Positions 7,489 through 14,801 of a DNA stretch of 17,064 bases are shown here, piece after piece. Location: assembly GCA_947478535.1 (NCBI GenBank), contig CANJXD010000063.1:1-17064 (forward strand), written 5' to 3'. Source of the stretch: Acetobacteraceae bacterium (lineage in GTDB: Bacteria > Pseudomonadota > Alphaproteobacteria > Acetobacterales > Acetobacteraceae). How positions within the stretch are numbered: position 1 is the stretch's first letter; each line of letters opens with the position of its first letter. Made by a program: the position numbers and the translations under genes. A model generated the notes under the pieces. The model had not been told where the DNA came from and did no database searches. It saw only the letters and a list, made by a program, of their open reading frames with translations.

Positions 7489-9471
7489 ATGCAGCCTACC
7501 CGGCTATTAACGATCAAGACACCCCTCGGGGATGGCGCGTTGACGGTCGTGAAGCTCTCGGTGACGGAGGAGCTGGGCCTGCCCTATGCCATCGAGGCAG
7601 AGGTGCTGGGCAAGGATCCCGGCCTGCTGCCCGACAAGCTGATGACGCAGGAGATCACGGTCACCGTCACGCAGCGCGGGCCGGAGCCGCTGGTGCGTCA
7701 CTTCCATGGCGTGGTGGCGGAATTCCGCCGCATCGGTCCCGGCGCGGCGGGGCGGATGATCTACCGGCTGGTCGCGGTGCCGAATCTCTGGCGGCTTGGC
7801 CTGCGCCGCAATTGCCGGATCTTCCAGGAAAAGTCGGCGCAGGACATCGTTAGGTACGTGCTGGACCAGCACGGATTACCGGGCCCAAGCTGGAACATGG
7901 TGTCGACGAAGCCCATTCCTTATTGCACCCAGTTCAACGAAACGGACCTCGCCTTCATCTCCCGCCTGCTGGAGGAGCATGGTCTGACCTACTACTTCAA
8001 GCACAGCGTCGGCGCGCATGAGATGTGCGTGGCCGCAGGCGGCTTCGCCTTCCCGCAGGATGAACCCGCCCTTGTCACCGCGCGGCACGGCGACCCTGGG
8101 CTTTACATCTACGGCGCCTGGCGCCGGATGAATCGCGCGCGCAGCTTCCAGACCTTCTTCCAGGACATGGACGAACAGCGCAGCAAGCCGTCCGAGGTGC
8201 AGGAAGAAACCAAGGCGACCCGCACCTACAACGAAGAAGCCAACCAGTGGTCCGGGACGGAGAATTATTTCTGGCCGGGGGGCATGAGCACGCGGCCGGG
8301 CAATCCCTCCGCCGAGGTCGCGATGTCGGACCAGGAGGCGCGGTCGGAAGAATACCAGGCCCGCACGCTGGACCCGCGCAACATGGCGGGGCTGCGGGTA
8401 TCCGTCTCCATCAAGAAGGAGGACGATACCGAGGAGACCCGCCAATACGTCATCACCGGTACGCGGCATGAAGCGGTGGACACATCGGGCCTGGTGTCCG
8501 GGTCCGGCGGGACGGAGGCCTATAACGGCGCGCTGTCGCTGGTGCTGGCCGGCCGACGCTACGTGCCCCCACCCCGGCATCCCAGGCCTTCGATGGCGGG
8601 CGTCTATTCCGCCAAGGTCACCGGCCCCTCGGGCGAGAAGATCCACGTCGATCAGTTCGGCCGCATCAAGGTGAAGTTCCGCTGGGACCGCTTCGCCAAG
8701 GATGACGACACCTCCTCCTGCTGGGTGCGGGTGATGCAATCCGTGGCGGGCAGCTGGGGCGGCGCCTGGTATCTGCCGCGCGTCGGCGATGAGGTGATGG
8801 TCGCCTTCATGGATGGCGATCCGGATCGGCCGCTGGTGGTGGGCTCGGTCTATGGCAAGGATGCCGTGCCGCCCTTCAAGCCCGGCACGAACAAGGCGCA
8901 GAGCGGGTATCTCACGCGCAGCTACAAATCCGACAGCGCGGCGGATGCGAACAAGCTGCTGTTCGAGGACAAGAAAGGCAGCGAGTTCATCGAGCTGCAC
9001 GCGGAGAAAGACCTGAAGGTCGACGTCGAGAACGACGAGACCCGCACCATCGGCCATGACCAGACCGAGACGGTGAAGAATTCGCGGACCGTGACGATCA
9101 AGGATGCGGACGACACGCTGACGCTCGAAAAGGGCAACCGTAGCGACACCATCAAGATGGGCAACGACACGCTGTCGATCGATACCGGCAACCGGTCCAC
9201 CACCATCAAGATGGGCAATGACGCGACCGAGCTGAAGATGGGCAATCTGTCCGTCAAATGCGCGCTCGGCGCCATCACCATGGAGGCGATGCAGAGCATC
9301 ACGCTGAAGGTGGGCCAGAGCACCGTGGTGATCGACCAGACCGGCGTCACGATCAAGGGCATGATGATCCAGCAGGAAGCCCAGCTCCTGCACAAGACGA
9401 AGTCCTTGCTTGTACAGGAGAAGGCTGATGCTCTTGTGCAGGTCGAGGGCGGCATTGTGATGATCAACTGA
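7489..9471 (+). CDS. vgrG: VgrG (TssI), T6SS spike protein
   Basis: VgrG trimers form the puncturing spike on top of the Hcp tube and receive PAAR and effectors. The 660-aa protein starts MQPTRLLTIKTPLGDGAL and has the Rhs/VgrG architecture. A gp27-like region with the LFG-type strand order covers about residues 1-370. It contains SAQDIVRYVLDQHGLPGP and CTQFNETDLAFISRLLEEHG, both typical of the family. The gp5-like OB domain (about 375-460) shows VDQFGRIKVKFRWDR, WVRVMQ and GGAWYLPRVGDEVMVAF. From about 510 a repetitive beta-helix needle follows. The protein ends about 75 residues after the clear repeats with VEGGIVMIN, so this is a structural VgrG without a fused toxin. The next gene starts 2 nt after the stop, suggesting coupled expression with its partner and PAAR. 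Confidence 0.96.
   Translation: MQPTRLLTIKTPLGDGALTVVKLSVTEELGLPYAIEAEVLGKDPGLLPDKLMTQEITVTVTQRGPEPLVRHFHGVVAEFRRIGPGAAGRMIYRLVAVPNLWRLGLRRNCRIFQEKSAQDIVRYVLDQHGLPGPSWNMVSTKPIPYCTQFNETDLAFISRLLEEHGLTYYFKHSVGAHEMCVAAGGFAFPQDEPALVTARHGDPGLYIYGAWRRMNRARSFQTFFQDMDEQRSKPSEVQEETKATRTYNEEANQWSGTENYFWPGGMSTRPGNPSAEVAMSDQEARSEEYQARTLDPRNMAGLRVSVSIKKEDDTEETRQYVITGTRHEAVDTSGLVSGSGGTEAYNGALSLVLAGRRYVPPPRHPRPSMAGVYSAKVTGPSGEKIHVDQFGRIKVKFRWDRFAKDDDTSSCWVRVMQSVAGSWGGAWYLPRVGDEVMVAFMDGDPDRPLVVGSVYGKDAVPPFKPGTNKAQSGYLTRSYKSDSAADANKLLFEDKKGSEFIELHAEKDLKVDVENDETRTIGHDQTETVKNSRTVTIKDADDTLTLEKGNRSDTIKMGNDTLSIDTGNRSTTIKMGNDATELKMGNLSVKCALGAITMEAMQSITLKVGQSTVVIDQTGVTIKGMMIQQEAQLLHKTKSLLVQEKADALVQVEGGIVMIN
9133..9240 (+). 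repeat. Tandem 18-residue beta-helix repeat in VgrG
   Basis: Two adjacent 54-nt units encode GNRSDTIKMGNDTLSIDT (residues 549-566) and GNRSTTIKMGNDATELKM (567-584), and a further GN follows. The GN/KMGN pattern fits successive strands of the gp5-type triple beta-helix. Confidence 0.75.
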
Positions 9472-9473
9472 CC

Positions 9474-10064
9474 ATGGCCGAGAACCTTCCCAAGCTGGCC
9501 TCCCCGCTCGCGCCGCTGCTGCCGCGGTTGGAGCTTGAGCCGGCGGCCGCCTCCCTGCTCTCCGGCATCCAGACCGCCGCCGAGGGCATCCTGAAACTGG
9601 AAGCCGCCGGATTGCGGAACGAAGCCGCGCGCCTGGCCGCGCATGCGCTGCCGAAGCGCGAGGCGGTGTGGTGGGGGTGCATGTGCGCCCGCGCCGTGCC
9701 CGACCCGGCGCTGGAGAAGCTGGACGCGGAGGCGCTGCTGGCCGCCGAGGCCTGGGTCCGCAAGCCCGGCGATGACGGGCTGCGCCGCGCGGCGATGGAA
9801 GCCGCCCAGCGCACGGCCTTCCGCTCCCCCGAAGCCTGGGCCGCCGTTGGCGCGTTCTGGAGCAGCGGCAGCATGGCGCCCGCGGGCCAGCCGGCCGTGC
9901 CGCCGCCGGACCATCTGACGGGTGTGGCCATCAGCGGTGGGGTGGTGCTGGCAGCGGTGCGCCTGCGGCCCGAACGGGCGCAGGATCGGCTTTCGCGCTT
10001 CCTGATCGCGGCGCGGGATATCGCGGCGGGCGGCGCCGGCCGTATCGCGCCGGAGGAGAACTGA
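9474..10064 (+). CDS. Uncharacterised T6SS-linked protein between vgrG and PAAR
   Basis: A 196-aa protein I do not firmly recognise. It may belong to one of the small uncharacterised families (possibly DUF6931-type) found beside vgrG/PAAR in alphaproteobacteria. No signal peptide, membrane helix or catalytic motif is visible. It is mostly predicted helix, Ala/Leu-rich, with a notable EAVWWGCMCARAV segment at residues 63-75. Further helical segments carry LDAEALLAAEAWVRKP and AAMEAAQRTAFRSPEAWAAVGAFW. A Pro-rich hinge (about 138-150) precedes a C-terminal ISGGVVLAAVRLRPERA region. It begins 2 nt after the vgrG stop and ends 1 nt before the PAAR start. That position is the one usually taken by adaptors that load effectors or PAAR onto VgrG (the DUF4123, DUF1795 and DUF2169 families), so an adaptor/chaperone role is a reasonable inference, not a demonstrated one. 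Confidence 0.75.
   Translation: MAENLPKLASPLAPLLPRLELEPAAASLLSGIQTAAEGILKLEAAGLRNEAARLAAHALPKREAVWWGCMCARAVPDPALEKLDAEALLAAEAWVRKPGDDGLRRAAMEAAQRTAFRSPEAWAAVGAFWSSGSMAPAGQPAVPPPDHLTGVAISGGVVLAAVRLRPERAQDRLSRFLIAARDIAAGGAGRIAPEEN
10052..10058 (+). promoter_or_regulatory. Ribosome binding site of the PAAR gene
   Basis: GGAGGAG lies 7 nt before the ATG at 10066, inside the last codons of the preceding gene. It is one of the strongest Shine-Dalgarno matches in the run and fixes the PAAR start. Confidence 0.7.
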
Positions 10065-10065
10065 G

Positions 10066-10368
10066 ATGCCCGGAATGCCCGCCTCCCGCATCACGGACAT
10101 GCATCTCTGCCCGATGGTGACGCCCGCGCCGGTGCCGATCCCGCATGTCGGGGGGCCGATCATCACCGGCGCGCCCACCGTGCTGACGGGCAAGATGCCG
10201 CAGGCGCGGATTACCGACATGTGCGTCTGCGTCGGCCCCCCGGATGTGATCGTGAAGGGCAGCGTCACGGTGCTGGTCTGCAAGATGCCGGCGGCCCGCA
10301 TCGGCGATACCTGTGCGCATGGCGGGGCCATCATCATGGGCTTCCCCACCGTGCTGATCGGCGGCTGA
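10066..10368 (+). CDS. PAAR-domain spike-tip protein
   Basis: PAAR proteins cap the VgrG trimer with a sharp, metal-stabilised cone and help attach effectors. This 100-aa protein is a stand-alone PAAR with no fused toxin. A pseudo-threefold layout is visible: MPASRITDMHLC (near residue 4), MPQARITDMCVC (near 44) and MPAARIGDTCAH (near 74). Each is followed by a Gly/Pro-rich turn and a strand such as GAPTVLTGK, GSVTVLVCK and GFPTVLIGG. Candidate metal ligands are the His and Cys in TDMHLC, IPHVGG and DTCAHGG; the number of cysteines is high for a PAAR protein. It lies 1 nt after the uncharacterised gene and 7 nt before tagH. Confidence 0.93.
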   Translation: MPGMPASRITDMHLCPMVTPAPVPIPHVGGPIITGAPTVLTGKMPQARITDMCVCVGPPDVIVKGSVTVLVCKMPAARIGDTCAHGGAIIMGFPTVLIGG

Positions 10369-10375
10369 GGCGACG

Positions 10376-12034
10376 ATGTCCGAGATCACGCTTTCCGTCC
10401 TGCGATGCCCGGATGCCGTGGTGCCGGAGGAACGGCGCGCCACGGGCGGGGAAATCGCGCTCGGGCGTGGCGCCGAATGCGACTGGCCGCTGGCCGATCC
10501 GGACCGCGTGCTGTCGAAGCGCCATTGCGTGGTGGAATTTTTCGGCGGCGGCTGGCAACTGCGCGATGTCTCGACCAACGGGACCTTCGTGAACCACGGG
10601 GATCAGCCGGTCGGGCGTGACCAGGTGCGCCCGTTGCAGGACGGGGACCGGCTGCGGCTCGGCGCCTATGAGATCGAGGTGCGGATCGCCGAGGCCGCCG
10701 CCCTTGGGATGGGGCCTGGGCCGGGACAAGGGATGGGCGCTGGCAAGGGCCAGGGTGGTGGCTGGGGGGAAGACCCCTTTGCCGCGCCGCCCTCCTATGC
10801 CAGCGCGGCCTACGCCAACCCTGCGCAACCGCTGGGCTTCGGCGCGGCACCGCTGCCGGGCATGGGCGGCGGCGCGATGGGTGGTGGCGCGGGTGGCGAG
10901 ATCGGGCGGCCGTCGCTGCTGCCGGATGATTTCGATCCCTTCGGGGATGGCGCGCCGATGCCGGACCACCAACCAGCGACGGCCGAGGCCTTCATGGTGC
11001 CGCCCTCGCTGCCCGCGGGGAAATCCGTAATCCCGGATGACTGGGACCTCGACCTGACGCCGCAGCCGGCCCCGGCACGTCCGGCCCCGGCCCCGGCGCG
11101 ACCAGCACCGGTGCAGCCGGCGCCAGCCATGTCTCCACCGGCCTGGCCGCCGCCGGCGGCGTCACCGCCACCCTTCGCCGCGCCCGTTCGAGACTCCTTC
11201 GCCGCAGCACCGAGTGAGCCTTTGGCGGCCCCGGCGAGGGATCCTTTCGCGGCTCCGCCATCGGCTTCCCCGCAACCCCTGGCCTTCGATCCCTTCGCCG
11301 AGCCAGGGGATCTGCCCTCCCCCTTCTCGGGTGGGCCCCCCGCGCCGACGCCTCTCGCGCCTGCGGCCCCGGCACCGAGGCCCGTGATGGCTGCGCCCCC
11401 GCCGCCGCCACAGGCCCCGGTTGCAGCCCCGGTCGCGGCCCCTTCTGGAATGCCGGGTGATCTGGCGGCGGCGCTGGCCCTGGTGCTGGAAGGTGCCGAT
11501 GTGCCGCCGGCGATGGCCGCGCATGCATTGCGAGACCCGGATGCCGCGCTGCGGATGACCGGCGCGGTCATGCGCGCGGCCATTGGCGGCATGCGCGCCC
11601 TGCTGATCGCGCGGGCCGATGTGAAGCGCGAATTCCGCATCGAGCAGACCATGCTGCGCGCCTCCAACAACAACCCGGTCAAGTTCGCGGCGACCGAGGA
11701 ACAGGCGCTCGCCGCGCTGCTGGATCCGCGGACGCCGGCGCTGAAGGCGATGCAGGAGGCGGTCGATGACCTGACCGCGCACCAGGTCGCCGCCCTGGCA
11801 GCGACCCAGGCGGCGGCGCGGGCGCTTCTGGACCGGCTTTCCCCCGCATCCCTGGAAGCCGAGGACCCCGGCGGCGGCCTGCTGCCCGGCGCGCGGGAAA
11901 GGCGGCTGTGGGAGGCGTATCGCCGCCGCCACGCCCAGCTTGTCGACCAGTTCGAGGATGATTTCGACAGCGCCTTCGGCAAGGCTTTCGCCCGCGCCTA
12001 CGAACAGGCGACCGGACGACGGGAAGACGTGTAG
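10376..12034 (+). CDS. tagH: TagH/Fha, FHA-domain T6SS regulator
   Basis: TagH/Fha binds phosphothreonine peptides and links the Ser/Thr kinase pathway (PpkA/PppA, not in this window) to T6SS assembly. The 552-aa protein has an N-terminal FHA domain (about residues 5-105) with the full binding set: Gly30-Arg31, Ser47-x-Arg49-His50 and the STNGT loop (66-70). A long, low-complexity, Pro/Ala-rich linker (about 110-360) holds repeated DPF-type motifs at Asp133, Asp187, Asp273, Asp289 and Asp305. The C-terminal domain (about 365-545) shows the family's FRIEQTMLRASNNNPVKF and RLWEAYRRRHAQLVDQFED, matching T6SS TagH proteins. The start is 7 nt after the PAAR stop, with GAGG overlapping that stop. 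A 55-nt gap to tssK follows. Confidence 0.94.
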   Translation: MSEITLSVLRCPDAVVPEERRATGGEIALGRGAECDWPLADPDRVLSKRHCVVEFFGGGWQLRDVSTNGTFVNHGDQPVGRDQVRPLQDGDRLRLGAYEIEVRIAEAAALGMGPGPGQGMGAGKGQGGGWGEDPFAAPPSYASAAYANPAQPLGFGAAPLPGMGGGAMGGGAGGEIGRPSLLPDDFDPFGDGAPMPDHQPATAEAFMVPPSLPAGKSVIPDDWDLDLTPQPAPARPAPAPARPAPVQPAPAMSPPAWPPPAASPPPFAAPVRDSFAAAPSEPLAAPARDPFAAPPSASPQPLAFDPFAEPGDLPSPFSGGPPAPTPLAPAAPAPRPVMAAPPPPPQAPVAAPVAAPSGMPGDLAAALALVLEGADVPPAMAAHALRDPDAALRMTGAVMRAAIGGMRALLIARADVKREFRIEQTMLRASNNNPVKFAATEEQALAALLDPRTPALKAMQEAVDDLTAHQVAALAATQAAARALLDRLSPASLEAEDPGGGLLPGARERRLWEAYRRRHAQLVDQFEDDFDSAFGKAFARAYEQATGRREDV

Positions 12035-12039
12035 GCTTC

Positions 12040-12069
12040 GCACAACGCCACCGCGCGGTCGCGCTGTGC
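12040..12069. promoter_or_regulatory. 30-bp near-palindrome between tagH and tssK
   Basis: Outer arms GCACAACGC (12040-12048) and GCGCTGTGC (12061-12069) pair at 8 of 9 positions around a perfect 10-bp palindrome, ACCGCGCGGT (12050-12059). Over 30 bp only two of fifteen pairs are mismatched. It is followed by AAAAGGGA, not a T run, so it is not a standard terminator. It ends 20 nt before the tssK ATG. It could be an operator for a dimeric regulator, an RNA processing/stability hairpin, or a hairpin affecting tssK translation. Confidence 0.6.
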
Positions 12070-12089
12070 AAAAGGGATGACGGAACAGG

Positions 12090-13430
12090 ATGGTCTGGCA
12101 CGATAAGGTGGTCTGGCAGGAGGGAATGTTTCTCCGCGCTCAGCACTTCCAGCAGCAGGACCGGCACGCGGAGCACCTGTTGCAGGCGCGCGTCGCACCG
12201 CTGCGGCCGCACCCCTGGGGCATCACGGAAATGGCGCTGGACCGGGACCTGCTGGCGGCGGGGCGCTTCGCGCTGTCCGGCGCGGCGGGGGTGATGGAGG
12301 ATGGGACACCCTTCGGCATCCCCGGCAGCGCCGATTCCCCCCTGCCGCTCGACCTGCCGGAGGGCACGCGCAACGCCGTGATCTATCTGGCGCTGCCGCT
12401 GCGCCAGGCGGGCAGCCCGGAAGTGGCCGCCGCCGATGCCGGGCCGGAAGCGATGCGCGCGCGCCACACGCTGCGCAGCTTCGAAGCCTTCGACACCCAT
12501 TCCGACAGCACCATGCCGGCCGAGCTTTCGATCGGGAAGCTGCGCATGCGCTACATGCTGGAGACCGAGGAACGCGCGGGCTATGCCTGCCTCGGCCTCG
12601 CCCGCGTGGTGGAAGTGCAGGCGGACCGGCGGGTGGTGCTGGATGAACGCTTCATCGCGCCGTGCCTCCGGGTTTCGGCCGTCAGCGTGCTGAACAACCT
12701 TGTCGCCGAACTCGTCGGCATGCTGGGCCAGCGGGGTGAGGCTCTGGCCTCCAGGCTTGGCCAGCCGGGGGCGCGAGGCGTCGCCGATGTCGCGGATTTC
12801 CTGCTGCTGCAGACGGTGAATCGCTGGCAGCCGCTGATCGCGCATTGGGCGGATGCGGGGAATGTGCACCCCGAGGCGCTGTTCGCAGCGCTGGTGCAAC
12901 TCGCCGGGGAACTGGCCACCTTCACCGCGCCCGACAAGCGCGCGACGGCCTATCCCGCCTATCGCCATGATGACCTGCAACGCAGCTTCGCGCCGGTGGT
13001 GGCGGATCTTCGCCGTTCGCTCTCCGCGGTGCTGGAGACGAATGCGGTCTCGATCCCCTTGCAGGATCGCAAGTTCGGCGTGCGGGTCGGCGCGATCAAT
13101 GACCGCAACCTGCTGCGCGCCAGCCAGTTTGTCCTGACGGTCGCGGCGGATATTCCGGGCGAGCAGATCCGCCGGATATTCCCGAACCAGGTGAAGATCG
13201 GCGCCGTCGAGCATATCCGTGAGCTCGTGAACGTGGCGCTGCCCGGCATTGCCGTGCGGCCGCTGCCGGTCGCGCCGCGGCAGATTCCGTTCAACGCCGG
13301 CGCGGTGTATTTCGAGCTCGATCGCACGTCCCCGCATTGGCAGCAGATGCAGACCTCGGGCGGCTTCGCCGTGCACGTCTCCGGTGACTTTCCGAATCTG
13401 CGCATGGAGCTCTGGGCAATCCGGGCATGA
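12090..13430 (+). CDS. tssK: TssK, T6SS baseplate-membrane complex adaptor
   Basis: TssK trimers connect the baseplate (TssF/G/E) to the cytoplasmic parts of TssL and TssM. The 446-aa protein has the usual family length and begins with the hallmark VVWQEGMFLRAQHFQQQDR. It continues with a shell domain typical of TssK, including PHPWGITEMALDRDLLA and LPLDLPEGTRNAVIYLALPL. A helical middle (about 190-300) contains LLLQTVNRWQPLIAHW. The C-terminal head (about 310-446) has LLRASQFVLTVAADIPGEQI, FPNQVKIGAVEHIRELVN, LPGIAVRPLPVAPRQIPF and YFELDR, all diagnostic for the family. There is no signal peptide or membrane segment. The ribosome binding site is modest (GGAACAGG directly before the ATG). The stop overlaps the tssL start in ATGA, indicating translational coupling. 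Confidence 0.97.
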   Translation: MVWHDKVVWQEGMFLRAQHFQQQDRHAEHLLQARVAPLRPHPWGITEMALDRDLLAAGRFALSGAAGVMEDGTPFGIPGSADSPLPLDLPEGTRNAVIYLALPLRQAGSPEVAAADAGPEAMRARHTLRSFEAFDTHSDSTMPAELSIGKLRMRYMLETEERAGYACLGLARVVEVQADRRVVLDERFIAPCLRVSAVSVLNNLVAELVGMLGQRGEALASRLGQPGARGVADVADFLLLQTVNRWQPLIAHWADAGNVHPEALFAALVQLAGELATFTAPDKRATAYPAYRHDDLQRSFAPVVADLRRSLSAVLETNAVSIPLQDRKFGVRVGAINDRNLLRASQFVLTVAADIPGEQIRRIFPNQVKIGAVEHIRELVNVALPGIAVRPLPVAPRQIPFNAGAVYFELDRTSPHWQQMQTSGGFAVHVSGDFPNLRMELWAIRA

Positions 13431-14800
13431 GCGACAACCCCTTCTCCGAACCCGACGACAGCGACCGCACGGTCGTCCGAGGCCCCGCTGGCGGCGCGCC
13501 GCCGCCGCCGCCACCGCGCGCAACGCAGGGGCCGGCCACAGCGCCGATGCCCACAGCACCCCGCATGGCGGGGGAGGCGGAGTCGCTGCCGAAGGTGGGG
13601 CTTTCGCCCATGGCCGCGGCCGCGGCGCCCTTGCTGGATCTGGTGGCGCGCCTCGGTGCCGGGCCGCAGGCCGCACAGGTGCAGAACCCCGAGGAACTGC
13701 GCGAACGCGCGACGCGCGCGTTGCGGACCTTCGAAGGCGAATGCCGCGCGCTGGACACGCCGGTGGACCAGTTGCGTGCCGCGCATTACGCGCTGTGCGC
13801 CGCGATCGACGACGTGGCGCTGGCGACCCCCTGGGGGCAATCCAGTGGCTGGGCGACGCAGTCGCTGGTGTCCACCTTCCATCAGGAAACCCGCAGCGGC
13901 GAGCGCTTCTTCGACCTGCTCTCGGGCATGCAGAAGGACCCCGGCCGCTACCTCAACGCGCTGGAGATCTGCTACCTCTGCCTCTCGCTTGGCTTCCAGG
14001 GGCGCTATCGGCTGGCGCCGCGCGGGCATGCGGAACTCGATCGCATCCGCGAAGGGCTCTACCAGCTTCTGGTGCAGCTGCGCGGGAATTGGGAGCGGGA
14101 GCTTTCGCCCAGCTGGCGCGGCGTCGACGCCCCGCATCGCGGGCCCGGGCGCAGCGTGCCGGCCTGGGTAGCGGCGGCGGTGGCCATCGCGCTGCTGGCC
14201 TTCGGCTATGTCTGGATTTCCGACCAGGTGAATGAGGGCGGGGATGGCTTGCAGGCGCGGCTGATGGGCCTGCCGCCGGGCGCGCCCCCGGATATCGACC
14301 GCACGGCGCCGCCGGTGCCACCCGCCCCACCGCCTCCGCCGCCGCCTTCGGCCGAGCCGGACCTTATCGAGAAGGTCCGCACCTTCCTCGCGCCTGAAAT
14401 CCAGCAAGGGCTGGTGACGGTGGAAGGCGACGCCGGGCGGCTGATGATTCGCATAGCCGGGCGCGGCATGTTCCCCAGCGGCAGCGCCTCGGTGGAACAG
14501 AATTTCAACCCGCTGCTGAGCCGCATCGGCCAGGCGCTGCGGACGGAGCCGGGGCGCGTGATGGTGCTGGGCCATTCGGACAACCAGCCGATCCGCACCG
14601 TGCGCTTCCCCTCCAACTTCGCGCTGTCCGGCGCGCGGGCGGAGGCGGCGAAGGACATCATCGCGGCGGCCACCGGCGCCCCGGCGCGCTTCACCGCGGT
14701 CGGCCGTGCCGATACCGAACCGCTGACCACCAATGCCACGCCGGAGGGGCGGGAGACCAACCGCCGCATCGAGGTCGTGCTGATGCGTGAGGGCCGCTGA
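13427..14800 (+). CDS. tssL: TssL (DotU/IcmH family) with C-terminal OmpA-like domain
   Basis: TssL is an inner-membrane component of the TssJLM complex. The 457-aa protein has a Pro-rich, disordered N-terminus (about 1-60), then the cytoplasmic DotU domain (about 65-235). That domain has LRAAHYALCAAIDDVALATPWG, WATQSLVSTFHQET and GERFFDLL, plus ALEICYLCLSLGFQGRYR. A single membrane helix, AWVAAAVAIALLAFGYVWI, lies at about 246-264. After a PPAPPPPPPP linker the periplasmic part (about 320-455) is an OmpA-type peptidoglycan-binding domain: VMVLGHSDNQPI, SNFALSGARAEA and TPEGRETNRRIEVVL. Many TssL proteins end just after the helix; the long form is well known as an 'evolved' or TagL-like fusion. 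It starts inside the tssK stop (ATGA overlap) and ends 1 nt before tssM. Together with the lack of tssJ it suggests peptidoglycan anchoring through TssL itself. Confidence 0.95.
   Translation: MSDNPFSEPDDSDRTVVRGPAGGAPPPPPPRATQGPATAPMPTAPRMAGEAESLPKVGLSPMAAAAAPLLDLVARLGAGPQAAQVQNPEELRERATRALRTFEGECRALDTPVDQLRAAHYALCAAIDDVALATPWGQSSGWATQSLVSTFHQETRSGERFFDLLSGMQKDPGRYLNALEICYLCLSLGFQGRYRLAPRGHAELDRIREGLYQLLVQLRGNWERELSPSWRGVDAPHRGPGRSVPAWVAAAVAIALLAFGYVWISDQVNEGGDGLQARLMGLPPGAPPDIDRTAPPVPPAPPPPPPPSAEPDLIEKVRTFLAPEIQQGLVTVEGDAGRLMIRIAGRGMFPSGSASVEQNFNPLLSRIGQALRTEPGRVMVLGHSDNQPIRTVRFPSNFALSGARAEAAKDIIAAATGAPARFTAVGRADTEPLTTNATPEGRETNRRIEVVLMREGR
14789..14793 (+). promoter_or_regulatory. Ribosome binding site of tssM
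   Basis: GAGGG lies 8 nt before the ATG at 14802, within the last codons of tssL. It supports that start, which also places the first membrane helix at the expected distance from the N-terminus. Confidence 0.5.
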
Positions 14801-14801
14801 G

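Noticed and set aside
5906..7510. A 534-codon plus-strand frame opposite the lipoprotein gene and running into vgrG
   Set aside because: The minus strand has a lipobox, glycine zipper and ribosome binding site; this frame has none and ends inside vgrG.
7876..9393. A 505-codon minus-strand frame opposite vgrG
   Set aside because: Shadow of vgrG, His/Leu/Arg-rich, no recognisable domain.
13490..14360. Poly-proline runs in TssL as a possible mobile or recombination sequence
   Set aside because: They are simple CCG-rich codons in linkers either side of folded domains, common in GC-rich TssL and TagH proteins.
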